A stretch of 53,305 nucleotides of DNA. It comes from Paludibacteraceae bacterium. GTDB lineage: Bacteria; Bacteroidota; Bacteroidia; Bacteroidales; Paludibacteraceae. The position numbers were made by a program, and so were the translations under genes. The notes under the pieces are model-generated. The model did no database searches. It saw nothing but the letters and a program-made list of their open reading frames with translations, and was not told the origin of the DNA. Below are positions 1 to 7,662 of this stretch, piece after piece. Numbering within the stretch: the first letter of the stretch is position 1; each line of letters starts with the position of its first letter. The stretch is from positions 1 through 53,305 of the forward strand of contig JAFUVS010000005.1 of NCBI GenBank assembly GCA_017471175.1. The letters run 5' to 3'.

Positions 1-2702
1 GTCAGCCCGCTGCCGGTCACGGTCGCTGTGCCGTTAATCCAGTTGTCGAAGGTGTAAGTGTACTCAGCCGTAGTTGCGGCAGGATTGGCGGTAACAACAG
101 TTTTGTTAATAGTTACTTTGTTCGCATTCTCGCCTGTGCCTGTCGTGATTACCGTACCGTACCGAACTCCTGTAATTGCAGCGGACGGGCTGACTGAACC
201 GTATCCGGCGGGGGAAACGGCTAAATTAACGGTATAGGTGTCGCGGTTATAGTAGATATTGACAACTGTCGAACCGTCACCGGCAATTGTTTCCTGGTCA
301 AAACTCTGTGCGGTGAAACCTGTATATGTATTGGCATCAGCCGCTGTGGCATCATCCGTTGTGCCTTGCAGTTGCTGACGGTCTCCTGTTACTTCTGTAT
401 AATCATTATCAGCGAGATTCTGCTGCCAATGTTTCACCGTGTAGTTTGTGTTGGTGTTCGGCGTGAACTGCGCATAGATGGAGGGTGCTGCGCCTGTGTG
501 AATCCAGTTGCCGGAAGCATCAATCAGACCGGCAACAGCCGAACCTGTTACCAACGAACCATCGGCATTGAAAATCTTGTTGCCACCGGTAGCCGCATCG
601 TAGTAACCTTTTAATGCGCTATAACCTTCCGGGAGACCCGTAACAGCGGAGAAACTTGCAGTTGTATTTGCGTTGTATGTTACCGTTACAGTTCCATTTT
701 CAGAACCGCCGTTCTTATCCAATGTAACAACCTGTGTCCACTTTGCATAGAGGGTGGAAGTACCGGCGTGAATCCATTTGCCGGTTGCGCTTGTCCAGTT
801 GGTTACGTTGCTCTGCAATTCTCCACTTGTATTTATAATCAGCGAACCCGAAGCGTCACACCATCCGCCGAAGTCATATCCTGTTTTGGAAGGATTGTTG
901 GCAATAGAGCCGATAGTGCCGTTATAAGTCGCTGTTACAGATGCTGTACCGTTAGTTGTCGCGCTGTTCTGATTCAGCGTCACGGTTTGTGTCCATTGTG
1001 CGGTGTAGGTTACATCGTTAGCAGGCATTGAGCCGGAGAAGTCAACGCCATTGGTTACATCGCGCCACTTGACGAACTCGTAGCCGGTATTGGTAACAGT
1101 CGGAGCTGTAAGAGATGCTCCTTCTTCATACTCTCCTGCGGCTGTTCCTGCTGTATTAATAGAGCCTCCATTGGCATCCCAATCAAGTGTGTATGATGTT
1201 ACTGCTGATTTAGGTGAACCAACCGAGAAAAACGCAGAATATCTCGTTTGGGACGATGAAAAATCTACGCCAAAGAGCATCGTAACATAGGGTAAGCCAT
1301 TTGCACCGTCTTTCACGATAACTGCTCCACCATTGATGTATATTTGTGTATTCGTACCAATTGTTGATTGAGAACGATAAGTAGTTCCACTTAAATATGT
1401 ACCATCTCCACCTGCTATATTTCCCAATCCTGCAGAACGACTTACGGGATAAACTCCGTTAGGAAGGAATGTTTGACCATTAGCAGTTACCGCATTGGCG
1501 GTATAAATAGTACTAACAAGTGTAACATAATTTTCGTCTGCATCTTTCCACCCCATAGCGTATGAAGTTGTAGTAGCTCCACTTGACAACGAATTAGTGT
1601 TCAATACATCATCCCAACTCCAGTTCCAATTAAGGGTTAGTGAAGGTTCTCCTATGGTACAGTTAAGCGTACTTCCATCGCTAAGAGTTGCGTTTACGAT
1701 TTGAATAAACGGAGTGTTATTCGTTCCATGCGCGACTACTATAAGACCACTTTCTATGTCCAAGCATGTACCGTCATCTAAATAATAAGCAGCCCAACGA
1801 CTATTGCCACTATATGTTGCATTTACAAGCCAACTGCCGGCTTGTGCATTTGACTTATTAAGTGTACTAACACCGTTAGTATATGCTCCGGGTTCTGGAG
1901 CGGCTGTATATCCGGTACCATAATTATGTACACCGTGTTCAGCATTTGTTACATTGTATAGTAGGAAATCTATGTGTATGGAACTTTTAAAGTACGTTTC
2001 ACTATTTCGTCCCACATGTACTCTCCAAACTACATAATCTCCAGAATTGGGAGACATATTTCCGATACTTGTATTTGCATCCGTATAATAGAATGCATCT
2101 GTACGATATATATGTTCAACGAAAGTAGCGGTATATTTAGCATCTCCATTTACGGTAACGGTGCGGGGATTGTCGGTGTTACCATCGTTCCATTGTGAGA
2201 ATGCATAGCCGTCTTTGGGTGTGGCGGTCAGCGTAACCTGTGTCCCCGCTGCTTGTTGCCCGGAGTGGGAGACACTAACCGTACCATACGCATTGTTGTT
2301 TGACAAACCTGTTATCGTTCCCGGATCGGTAGCCGTGGCTGTAAAGTACGCAGTAACGGTATAGTTAGTGGAAGTACCTGCGGGGATAGTCAAAGACGTA
2401 GTTGTGTTTGTTGTGGATGATAATGTACCATTACTCTCCCACCTTGTAAACTGATATCCGTCGGTCTGTGTTGCCGTTAAAGAAACTGAATACGCATTTT
2501 TGCTTCCTACATATTGGCTAACGGTTGCGGTAGATGTTGTACTGCTTGTCGAATTGCTCGAATTTCTGCTAGTTTTGTATGTATAGGACACGGATCCACC
2601 CGTGCTGCCATTGACGGTTATCGTAACATTTACGTTAGCAAGTACGCTGACGGGAAGCGACATTGCTAACACAAAGAAAATTGAGAATAACTTTTGTTTC
2701 AT
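1..2702 (-). CDS. Secreted InlB B-repeat (Listeria-Bacteroides repeat) protein, 3' part outside window
   Basis: The frame is open for 900 codons from ATG at 2702 to the window edge with no stop, so the gene is partial at its C-terminus. It starts with a classical signal peptide (MKQKLFSIFFVLAMSLPVSVLA). Threonine/asparagine/glycine-rich modules follow, of the kind 'TATPKDGYAFSQWNDG' and 'TNTGYEFVKWRDVTNG', which match the InlB B-repeat and divergent InlB-repeat families of bacterial surface adhesins. Such modules appear near residues 45-175 and again from about 495 to the edge. Between them (about 180-490) lies a non-repetitive stretch I do not recognise, containing LLYNVTNAEHGVHNYGTGY. The role is inferred as cell-surface or secreted, probably delivered by the type IX system, but the C-terminal sorting tail that would prove this is not in the window. 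The same signal peptide and leader occur as a dead copy at 4022-4084. Confidence 0.85.
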   Translation of the reverse strand, partial: MKQKLFSIFFVLAMSLPVSVLANVNVTITVNGSTGGSVSYTYKTSRNSSNSTSSTTSTATVSQYVGSKNAYSVSLTATQTDGYQFTRWESNGTLSSTTNTTTSLTIPAGTSTNYTVTAYFTATATDPGTITGLSNNNAYGTVSVSHSGQQAAGTQVTLTATPKDGYAFSQWNDGNTDNPRTVTVNGDAKYTATFVEHIYRTDAFYYTDANTSIGNMSPNSGDYVVWRVHVGRNSETYFKSSIHIDFLLYNVTNAEHGVHNYGTGYTAAPEPGAYTNGVSTLNKSNAQAGSWLVNATYSGNSRWAAYYLDDGTCLDIESGLIVVAHGTNNTPFIQIVNATLSDGSTLNCTIGEPSLTLNWNWSWDDVLNTNSLSSGATTTSYAMGWKDADENYVTLVSTIYTANAVTANGQTFLPNGVYPVSRSAGLGNIAGGDGTYLSGTTYRSQSTIGTNTQIYINGGAVIVKDGANGLPYVTMLFGVDFSSSQTRYSAFFSVGSPKSAVTSYTLDWDANGGSINTAGTAAGEYEEGASLTAPTVTNTGYEFVKWRDVTNGVDFSGSMPANDVTYTAQWTQTVTLNQNSATTNGTASVTATYNGTIGSIANNPSKTGYDFGGWCDASGSLIINTSGELQSNVTNWTSATGKWIHAGTSTLYAKWTQVVTLDKNGGSENGTVTVTYNANTTASFSAVTGLPEGYSALKGYYDAATGGNKIFNADGSLVTGSAVAGLIDASGNWIHTGAAPSIYAQFTPNTNTNYTVKHWQQNLADNDYTEVTGDRQQLQGTTDDATAADANTYTGFTAQSFDQETIAGDGSTVVNIYYNRDTYTVNLAVSPAGYGSVSPSAAITGVRYGTVITTGTGENANKVTINKTVVTANPAATTAEYTYTFDNWINGTATVTGSGL

Positions 2703-2793
2703 AGTTGTAAGGGTTTTAGAGGATTAGTATTTATTTTGGTTGATTTATTTTCCTATATACAGTTTGTATAGCGGACATATTGACGTAAAACAA

Positions 2794-2820
2794 GAACAAT
2801 TTGCACAAAGCAAATTGTTC
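2794..2820. other. Perfect 11-bp hairpin in the leader region
   Basis: GAACAATTTGC (2794-2804) and GCAAATTGTTC (2810-2820) pair perfectly around a 5-base loop. Read on the minus strand the stem is followed by TTGTTTTA, so it could be a weak terminator for whatever lay upstream (now the ATPase relic at 2913-3077) or a 5' leader structure of the InlB-repeat gene. I see no good TAnnTTTG element between it and the start codon. Confidence 0.5.
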
Positions 2821-2912
2821 TCACTCTGACAAAACAAACCTCTAACGGTTTGCTATAAAAGACAATGGTTATAGATACTTTTTACGGAAAATGCAGAAAA
2901 GGCTTTAAATCT

Positions 2913-3077
2913 CTACCATTCCACAGATTCCGATTTAAGCAGAAAATCGGTCAGAATGCCAATCTCGTCCACGCCACGAAGGTGATAACGACCGATAATG
3001 TCAGAAAAATACACTTTCTCGAATAAGTCCTTCAGATATTGTTCGCGCTCTTCCAAACTCGCTGCGACTGACTTCCT
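2913..3077 (-). pseudogene. Fragment of an AAA/DUF4143 ATPase
   Basis: Minus-strand translation of this piece reads SLEEREQYLKDLFEKVYF, then SDIIGRYHLRGVDEI, and ends in a stop at 2913-2915; an in-frame stop also lies just upstream (3075-3077). This aligns by eye with the internal segment of the intact ATPase at 4309-5565 (EQKQDYLKSLFTETYLTDI, then RERYHIYDDGDLEEL). No Walker motifs remain nearby. About 50 codons survive, so it is read as a relic of a third member of the family in this region. Confidence 0.65.
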
Positions 3078-3121
3078 TCATAGTGCTATTGAAATTTTGT
3101 GCTAAAGTATGCAGTTTTTTT

Positions 3122-3216
3122 CAATACGCCAAAAGCTATTGTCATTTTTTTGTCAAAATGTCCACTACGTCAAAGGCCGCTGCTTTTCACCGCTGTTCCT
3201 GTTCAATTCCGTTTCA
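3122..3216 (+). repeat. CAATACGTCAAAGG-type dispersed repeat, copies A1 and A2
   Basis: CAATACGCCAAAAGCT at 3122-3137 is a diverged copy of the start. TACGTCAAAGGCCGCTGCTT at 3166-3185, continuing with ACCGCTGTTCCTGTTCA to about 3206, is a near match of the copy at 7412-7460. Other partial copies are at 3955-3968 and 5588-5600. The origin of the repeat is unknown. Confidence 0.6.
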
Positions 3217-3245
3217 GTTCCTGTTCAAACAGATGCTCAACAGAC

Positions 3246-3287
3246 ACAAAAACAAGCGGTAATATCGCTTTTACTGATATTACCGCT
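3246..3287 (-). terminator. Terminator downstream of the PIN toxin gene
   Basis: AGCGGTAATATC (3255-3266) pairs perfectly with GATATTACCGCT (3276-3287) around a 9-base loop; on the minus strand it is followed by TTGTTTTTG. It lies 43 bp past the toxin stop codon. The half-sequence GCGGTAATATCAGTA recurs at 3942-3956 on the other side of the module. Confidence 0.7.
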
Positions 3288-3330
3288 AAAAAAAGAAATC
3301 TTTCCCTAAAAGATTATCCTATACTAAAAA

Positions 3331-3750
3331 CTATTTTTTGTTGAAAATAAAGTCAAGTCCTTGCTTCCTGTAGAACTCAAATCGTGTATCACTGGAAATC
3401 AAGGGGACCTTCTCCGTAATGGCTTGTGCAATGATAATATGGTCGGAAGGATCTTTATGCCCTTGCATCGTGTTAATTTCCATCTTTGCATAAGTGAGAA
3501 GATGTTCCGGTTTCAACGAAATAATTGAGATATTGCTATTCATAATATCACGAACCATATCTTCTTCAGAATGCCAGACATTGCCCCAAAGACCTTTGTT
3601 ACGATATGCAACAACCAATTCCTTTATTGACTCTATGCTAATATAGAGTTGGTTATCAAAATCTCGTAGCAATGCATCCACATCACGATTAAGCATATCC
3701 GGCTCAACCATCATATAAACGAAGATATTTGTATCAATTAGATATCTCAT
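3331..3750 (-). CDS. PIN-domain ribonuclease toxin (VapC-like)
   Basis: This 139-residue protein has the PIN layout: an N-terminal aspartate in MRYLIDTNIFVYMM, central acidic residues, and near the C-terminus the pattern KDPSDHIIIAQAI followed by LISSDTRFE, which supplies the remaining acidic metal ligands. PIN toxins of this group are Mg-dependent RNases that act on tRNA, rRNA or mRNA. The ATG at 3750 is preferred over an in-frame TTG one codon earlier, because it overlaps the stop of the upstream antitoxin (TGATG), showing translational coupling. Family assignment is firm from motifs; the RNA target is unknown. Confidence 0.85.
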   Translation of the reverse strand: MRYLIDTNIFVYMMVEPDMLNRDVDALLRDFDNQLYISIESIKELVVAYRNKGLWGNVWHSEEDMVRDIMNSNISIISLKPEHLLTYAKMEINTMQGHKDPSDHIIIAQAITEKVPLISSDTRFEFYRKQGLDFIFNKK

Positions 3751-3857
3751 CAAACAAGAAGCATCGGATCGTTTACAAACACATGTCCCCGGAGTTTCAT
3801 CAAATACTCATAAACGGGATTCATTTTTTTCTCTTCTTTCGAATTCTTATTATCCAT
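3750..3857 (-). CDS. Small antitoxin partner of the PIN toxin
   Basis: A 35-codon frame starts at ATG 3857 and ends in a TGA that shares its A with the toxin start codon. The product (MDNKNSKEEKKMNPVYEYLM, then KLRGHVFVNDPMLLV) is charged at the N-terminus with a hydrophobic C-terminus. I do not recognise a DNA-binding fold in it, and it may be only the toxin-wrapping part of an antitoxin. Its position, size and coupling make it the antitoxin by inference. The promoter at 3885-3892 sits 28 bp upstream. Confidence 0.65.
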   Translation of the reverse strand: MDNKNSKEEKKMNPVYEYLMKLRGHVFVNDPMLLV

Positions 3858-3884
3858 CGTGTTTCTGCGTTTAAGAATGTGCTG

Positions 3885-3892
3885 CAAAAGTA
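3885..3892 (-). promoter_or_regulatory. Promoter of the toxin-antitoxin pair
   Basis: The minus-strand sequence TACTTTTG matches the Bacteroidota -7 element TAnnTTTG and lies 28 bp ahead of the antitoxin start codon. Confidence 0.65.
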
Positions 3893-3941
3893 CGGCATTT
3901 TTGCTTAACAGACAAGAGCTTGTGCAAAAAATATTGTTTTT

Positions 3942-3968
3942 TGCGGTAATATCAGTATGTCAAAGGTC
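3942..3968 (+). repeat. Copy of GCGGTAATATCAGTA joined to a CAAAGG repeat end
   Basis: GCGGTAATATCAGTA (3942-3956) is the exact reverse complement of 3272-3286, so the toxin-antitoxin pair is flanked by 15-bp inverted copies. It runs directly into GTATGTCAAAGGTC (3955-3968), a copy of the dispersed repeat. Confidence 0.6.
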
Positions 3969-4021
3969 AATTTGCGCGTTTTAATGTGTTCGCGGCACAG
4001 TCAAAACTATTCTATTCTCTG

Positions 4022-4084
4022 CTACACGATTACCGGCAGCTACACTGCAAGAGCAAGGAAGATTGAGAATAGTTTTTGTTTCAT
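4022..4084 (-). pseudogene. Dead signal-peptide start of an InlB-repeat protein paralog
   Basis: From ATG at 4084 the minus strand reads MKQKLFSIFLALAV, stop, LPVIV, stop. The live gene at 2702 reads MKQKLFSIFFVLAMSLPVSV, so this is a homologous start with nonsense codons. The 5' leader (4085-4115: ATAGTTTTAAGGGTTTTA, then GGATTAGTATT) is also shared with 2701-2735. Nothing of the mature protein remains downstream. Confidence 0.75.
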
Positions 4085-4165
4085 AGTTTTAAGGGTTTTA
4101 AGGATTAGTATTTTGGTTAATTGTTGTCAGTCATATTTCCATGTGTATTGCGAATAGTCAAGGTT

Positions 4166-4271
4166 ATAAAAATGCGTATTTACGCAAAAATATCAAGAAA
4201 CGCTTGCCATATTAAAAACTTTGCCATACTTTTGCAGCTGATAAAAATGCGTATTTACGCAAAAATATCAA
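4166..4271 (+). repeat. Two exact 31-bp direct repeats with palindromic core flanking a promoter
   Basis: Positions 4166-4196 and 4241-4271 are identical over 31 bases and 75 bp apart. Each contains the palindrome TGCGTATTTACGCA (4173-4186 and 4248-4261). The -7 element at 4227-4234 sits between them and the downstream copy covers the expected transcription start, the arrangement of a paired operator. Confidence 0.75.
4227..4234 (+). promoter_or_regulatory. Promoter of the first DUF4143 ATPase
   Basis: TACTTTTG matches TAnnTTTG and lies 74 bp before the start codon, between the two 31-bp repeats. Confidence 0.6.
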
Positions 4272-4308
4272 TAATTAGTATCATTGTTTTCTCAAATCTA
4301 TATGTAGT

Positions 4309-5565
4309 ATGATTATTCATCGTCCTTTGTACTTACAAAAACTGATTACGCGTCGGCAAGACGGACTAATAAAAATCATCACCGGGTTGCGTCGCTGTGG
4401 AAAATCGTATCTGTTACTCAATCTCTATCGCAAACACCTGCTTGAGCAAGGGGTGAAAGACGACCATATTATTGCGGTGGACTTGGAGGATTACAACAAC
4501 TATCCGCTACACGAGCCGCAGGCTATGTTGCAAGAAATAGATAAACGGATAACAGATAATGACCTATACTACATATTGATTGACGAGGTGCAACATCTCA
4601 AACACTTTGAAGATGTGCTGAATACACTACTCAAACGCGGCACTTTGGATATATACGTTACCGGCAGTAATGCCCGTTTCCTATCCAAGGATGTGATTAC
4701 CACATTCCGAGGCAGAGGTGAGGAAGTACATATTCATCCCTTAAGTTTTCAAGAGTTCCGTTCAGCTTTTCTGTCTGTACCTTTTCACGAACTGCTACAG
4801 ACATACCTTAATTATGGAGGGATGCCGCAAATAGCAGATATGAGCAATGTCGAACAAAAACAGGATTACCTAAAATCGCTTTTCACAGAAACCTACCTAA
4901 CAGATATCCGCGAGCGTTACCACATATATGACGATGGAGACTTGGAAGAACTTGTCAGTCTGATTGCTTCCACTATCGGCAGTTTGCAGAACCCGCTCAA
5001 ATTGCAAAATACTTTCCGTTCAACTAAACAAAGCCACATCGCCCAAGAGACCATCAAACGATACATAGACTGTCTTCAAGATGCCTTTATTATTGAAAAG
5101 GCAACACGGTATGATATAAAAGGTAAACGATATATCTCCACGCCTCAAAAATACTATTTTGAAGACTTAGGTCTGCGCAATGCTCTGCTCAACTTTCGCC
5201 AATTTGAGCCTACACATCTAATGGAAAACCTTATATACAACGAATTACGTATCCGTGGTTTTTCGGTGGATGTAGGTCAAGTTGTCTTAAACAAGAAAGA
5301 TAGTAACGGTGTTAGTCAGCGTATCCCTTACGAAGTGGACTTCGTGTGCAACATAGGATACCGCAGATGCTACATACAATCGGCATATTCAATGCCTACA
5401 TACGATAAGATAGAACAAGAACTTAAGTCGCTGACACTCGTCAATGACTCGTTCGCCAAAGTGATCATCACTGCTGATTTAACACCTACTCATCGTTTGG
5501 ATAACGGCGTACTCATCCTTAACTTGCAAGACTTTCTTATGCAAGAGGATAGTCTAATAGTCTAA
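4309..5565 (+). CDS. AAA ATPase with C-terminal DUF4143 domain (copy 1)
   Basis: The 418-residue protein has Walker A GLRRCGKS (26-33), Walker B YYILIDEVQHL (D92, E93) and the sensor-like TGSNARFLS segment, typical of the AAA_14 domain. A C-terminal DUF4143 region follows, with the nuclease-like pattern EVDFVCNIG near residues 343-351. The family is abundant in gut Bacteroidota and often multicopy; its cellular role is not established, though defence or nucleic-acid roles have been suggested. The ATG at 4309 gives the typical start just before MIIHRPLYLQKL. The gene stands alone behind its own operator pair. It shares ancestry with the relic at 2913-3077. Confidence 0.85.
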   Translation: MIIHRPLYLQKLITRRQDGLIKIITGLRRCGKSYLLLNLYRKHLLEQGVKDDHIIAVDLEDYNNYPLHEPQAMLQEIDKRITDNDLYYILIDEVQHLKHFEDVLNTLLKRGTLDIYVTGSNARFLSKDVITTFRGRGEEVHIHPLSFQEFRSAFLSVPFHELLQTYLNYGGMPQIADMSNVEQKQDYLKSLFTETYLTDIRERYHIYDDGDLEELVSLIASTIGSLQNPLKLQNTFRSTKQSHIAQETIKRYIDCLQDAFIIEKATRYDIKGKRYISTPQKYYFEDLGLRNALLNFRQFEPTHLMENLIYNELRIRGFSVDVGQVVLNKKDSNGVSQRIPYEVDFVCNIGYRRCYIQSAYSMPTYDKIEQELKSLTLVNDSFAKVIITADLTPTHRLDNGVLILNLQDFLMQEDSLIV

Positions 5566-5587
5566 AGTTTTCAATCTTGATTATTCA

Positions 5588-5600
5588 CAATACGTCAAAG
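5588..5600 (+). repeat. Dispersed repeat, partial copy C
   Basis: CAATACGTCAAAG lies 23 bp after the stop of ATPase copy 1 and continues loosely as AGCACTGTTTTGTTGAG. It mirrors the copy that follows ATPase copy 2 at 7412-7460. Confidence 0.55.
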
Positions 5601-5970
5601 AGCACTGTTTTGTTGAGAGTTAATCTCATTCTGCGGTCAAGACCGGCAAGCCTACCGCGCATCTATTTCTTTCTCCAACGCCGGAGGTGTTGGCTTCTAT
5701 TCTCGAACTCCGTCTATATGCTGACAGGCAGTTTCGTATTTTGGGTTGGTTTAATTATTTTATTTGGTTCAATGGTATTGCTTGATTTATATTGACACTC
5801 GCAGTGGGTGTGGGTATCATCGATACTATTGGTGATGATATATGAACGCTTATTTTATATCCAGTTGTCTATCCGTTTGGGATGGCTATCCTATTAGTAA
5901 GGATGCGTATCCGTATAGTGTGTTTTGTATTGAGAAAATCAAGTGGTTTCGCCAAACTCAATAATAAATG

Positions 5971-6037
5971 TCGTCCATACTCCGTAATAAAATCCGTCCA
6001 AACTCCGTAATAAAAATCGTCCAAACTCCGTAAAAAT
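5971..6037 (+). repeat. Three tandem ~23-bp repeats upstream of ATPase copy 2
   Basis: Units at 5971-5993, 5994-6016 and 6017-6037 share CGTCCAAACTCCGTAATAA (first unit has CCATACTCC, last is shortened). A degenerate GCCAAACTCAATAATAA precedes them at 5951-5967. The array ends 35 bp before the -7 element, so it looks like an iterated operator rather than a CRISPR, because there are no spacers. Confidence 0.75.
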
Positions 6038-6072
6038 ATATAAATATCTTTGATTGTTTGAAAATTATGATT

Positions 6073-6080
6073 TACCTTTG
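6073..6080 (+). promoter_or_regulatory. Promoter of the second DUF4143 ATPase
   Basis: TACCTTTG, with TTTG about 13 bp upstream at 6056-6059, lies 24 bp before the chosen start. Transcription starting just after it excludes the longer in-frame start at 6054. Confidence 0.7.
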
Positions 6081-6104
6081 CGGCGAATAAAAAAGAGATT
6101 TATT

Positions 6105-7400
6105 ATGGCAGAAATTACTTACAAACCCCGCATCGCCGACAGGATTCTTCAAGACAGGTTGGAAGAAGCCGGTGCTGTATTGATTCAAGGACCAAAATGG
6201 TGTGGCAAGACTACCACGGCGATGCGTTTGGCTGGCAGTCAGGTATTGTTGGCTAATCCGGATACGTTGCGCCGTAGCCGACAATTAGCAGAAACGAACC
6301 TATCGGCATTGCTCGGTGGCGATACGCCTCGTCTGTTTGATGAGTGGCAGACAATACCCGACTTATGGGACAGCATTCGTTCGGAGGTGGATATGCGCCG
6401 GAAGAAAGGTCAGTTTATCTTGACAGGTTCAGCCGTTCCGTATCGTGACAAAAACGAAAACGAGAGACACCTAAACCATTCGGGAATAGGAAGATATGCC
6501 CTGCTGCGTATGCGTCCGATGAGCCTTTGGGAGTCTGGCGAATCAACAGGCGAAGTCAGTCTGAAAGCATTATTCGATGGGCAAAATAACATCTTTGGAA
6601 CGAACAAATGGAATCTTTTTGACATTGTTTTTATGCTATGTAGAGGTGGCTGGCCGGATACACTGTCGGTTTCCGAGCGAGTGGCACTGCGCACTCCATA
6701 CAACTATGTTGAAGCCCTTGCCGAATCGGATATGTCGCGTGTAGATAATACGCTCCGAAATCCTAACCGCGTGCATCGATTATTGCGCTCATTAGCCCGA
6801 TTGCAAGGCACACAAACTAATATCAGCGTGATACGCGACGATATGCGAGCCAACGACGATGCCACCTTGTCGGAAACGACCATTGCTTCCTATCTGTCTG
6901 CGTTGGAAAGTATCTTTGTGGTAGAAGATATGCAGGCATGGGGTACACATCTGCGGTCTAAAACGGCTATCCGAACTTCCAATACAAGGTACTTTGTAGA
7001 TCCGAGTATCGCCGTTGCATCCCTTCGCACTTCACCGACCAACTTAATGCAAGACATTGAAACATTAGGCCTGTTGTTTGAAACAATGGCAGTTCGGGAC
7101 TTGCGCGTCTATGCTGAAGCATTGGATGGCAAAGTGTTTCATTATCGCGACAAGACAGAGTTGGAGTGTGATGCCGTGATAGAGTTGAGCAACGGAAAAT
7201 ATGGATTAGTTGAAATCAAACTCGGAGGTACCACTGCACAAGAGGAAGCACAAAAGTCACTCAATAAGTTAGCCGGCAAAATAGATATTTCAAAAGCCGG
7301 TTCACCCGCTTTCCGTATGGTTCTTACAGCCGTGGGCGAATACGCCTACACCCTCAAAGATGGTACACACATCGTACCTATCGGCTGTCTGAAAGACTGA
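6105..7400 (+). CDS. AAA ATPase with C-terminal DUF4143 domain (copy 2)
   Basis: This 431-residue protein shows Walker A GPKWCGKT (29-36), Walker B LFDEWQ (D79, E80), the TGSAVP sensor segment and the DUF4143 C-terminus with a PD-(D/E)XK-like ELECDAVIELSNGKYGLVEIK. It belongs to the DUF4143 subgroup that begins MAEITYKPRIADRIL and differs clearly from copy 1, so the two are distant relatives and not a recent duplication. The start at 6105 is chosen because the promoter at 6073-6080 lies inside the longer frame. Function in the cell is not established for the family. Confidence 0.85.
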   Translation: MAEITYKPRIADRILQDRLEEAGAVLIQGPKWCGKTTTAMRLAGSQVLLANPDTLRRSRQLAETNLSALLGGDTPRLFDEWQTIPDLWDSIRSEVDMRRKKGQFILTGSAVPYRDKNENERHLNHSGIGRYALLRMRPMSLWESGESTGEVSLKALFDGQNNIFGTNKWNLFDIVFMLCRGGWPDTLSVSERVALRTPYNYVEALAESDMSRVDNTLRNPNRVHRLLRSLARLQGTQTNISVIRDDMRANDDATLSETTIASYLSALESIFVVEDMQAWGTHLRSKTAIRTSNTRYFVDPSIAVASLRTSPTNLMQDIETLGLLFETMAVRDLRVYAEALDGKVFHYRDKTELECDAVIELSNGKYGLVEIKLGGTTAQEEAQKSLNKLAGKIDISKAGSPAFRMVLTAVGEYAYTLKDGTHIVPIGCLKD

Positions 7401-7411
7401 TTTGATTTTCT

Positions 7412-7460
7412 CAATACGTCAAAGGTCGCTGTTTTACCGCTGTTCTTGTTCAGTTTTACG
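7412..7460 (+). repeat. Dispersed repeat, copy B (longest)
   Basis: CAATACGTCAAAGGTCGCTG, then TTTTACCGCTGTTCTTGTTCA, begins 12 bp past the stop of ATPase copy 2 and matches 3166-3206 with a few substitutions and a 2-base indel. Confidence 0.6.
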
Positions 7461-7662
7461 TGATTATCGAAATTTATCACTACCTTTCTCTGTTGTCTTG
7501 CTGCGGCTGCCGTCAGTCAACAGCGCTAACAAAAAGGGAAACGAGAAAACACAAATAAAGCGTGAACTCTCGTTCGCTTCATTTGATTTTCTGAGGTTCT
7601 CGACTACCTTTACTTGTTCAAATTATGCACGGAAAACTCACGCTGAAAAACGCGAGCGTCAG

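Larger units (their letters stand above)
2703..3330. other. Non-coding stretch with relics only
   Basis: Apart from the hairpin, ATPase relic, repeat copies and terminator listed separately, nothing here codes for a credible protein. The short plus-strand frames starting near 3099 and 3109 read through the repeat copies and the terminator and have no family resemblance. Confidence 0.6.
3858..4308. other. Intergenic region with relics and operators only
   Basis: This stretch holds the TA promoter, one repeat copy, the dead paralog start, and the two operator-like repeats and promoter of the ATPase. Short open frames at 3957-4157 and 4121-4312 run through these elements and are not credible genes. 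Confidence 0.6.
5566..6104. other. Intergenic stretch between the two ATPases
   Basis: No recognisable gene. A 40-codon frame at 5842-5964 (MNAYFISSCLSVWDGYPISK onward) has a start but no visible ribosome-binding or promoter signal and no family resemblance; it may be debris of a lost gene. The right end carries the 23-bp repeat array and the ATPase promoter. Confidence 0.5.

Noticed and set aside
5842-5964. 40-codon frame MNAYFISSCLSVWDGYPISK onward
   Set aside because: No ribosome-binding or promoter sign and no recognisable family; kept only as a note in the intergenic entry.
5951-6037. Tandem repeats considered as a CRISPR array
   Set aside because: Units are directly contiguous with no spacers and no cas genes are present.
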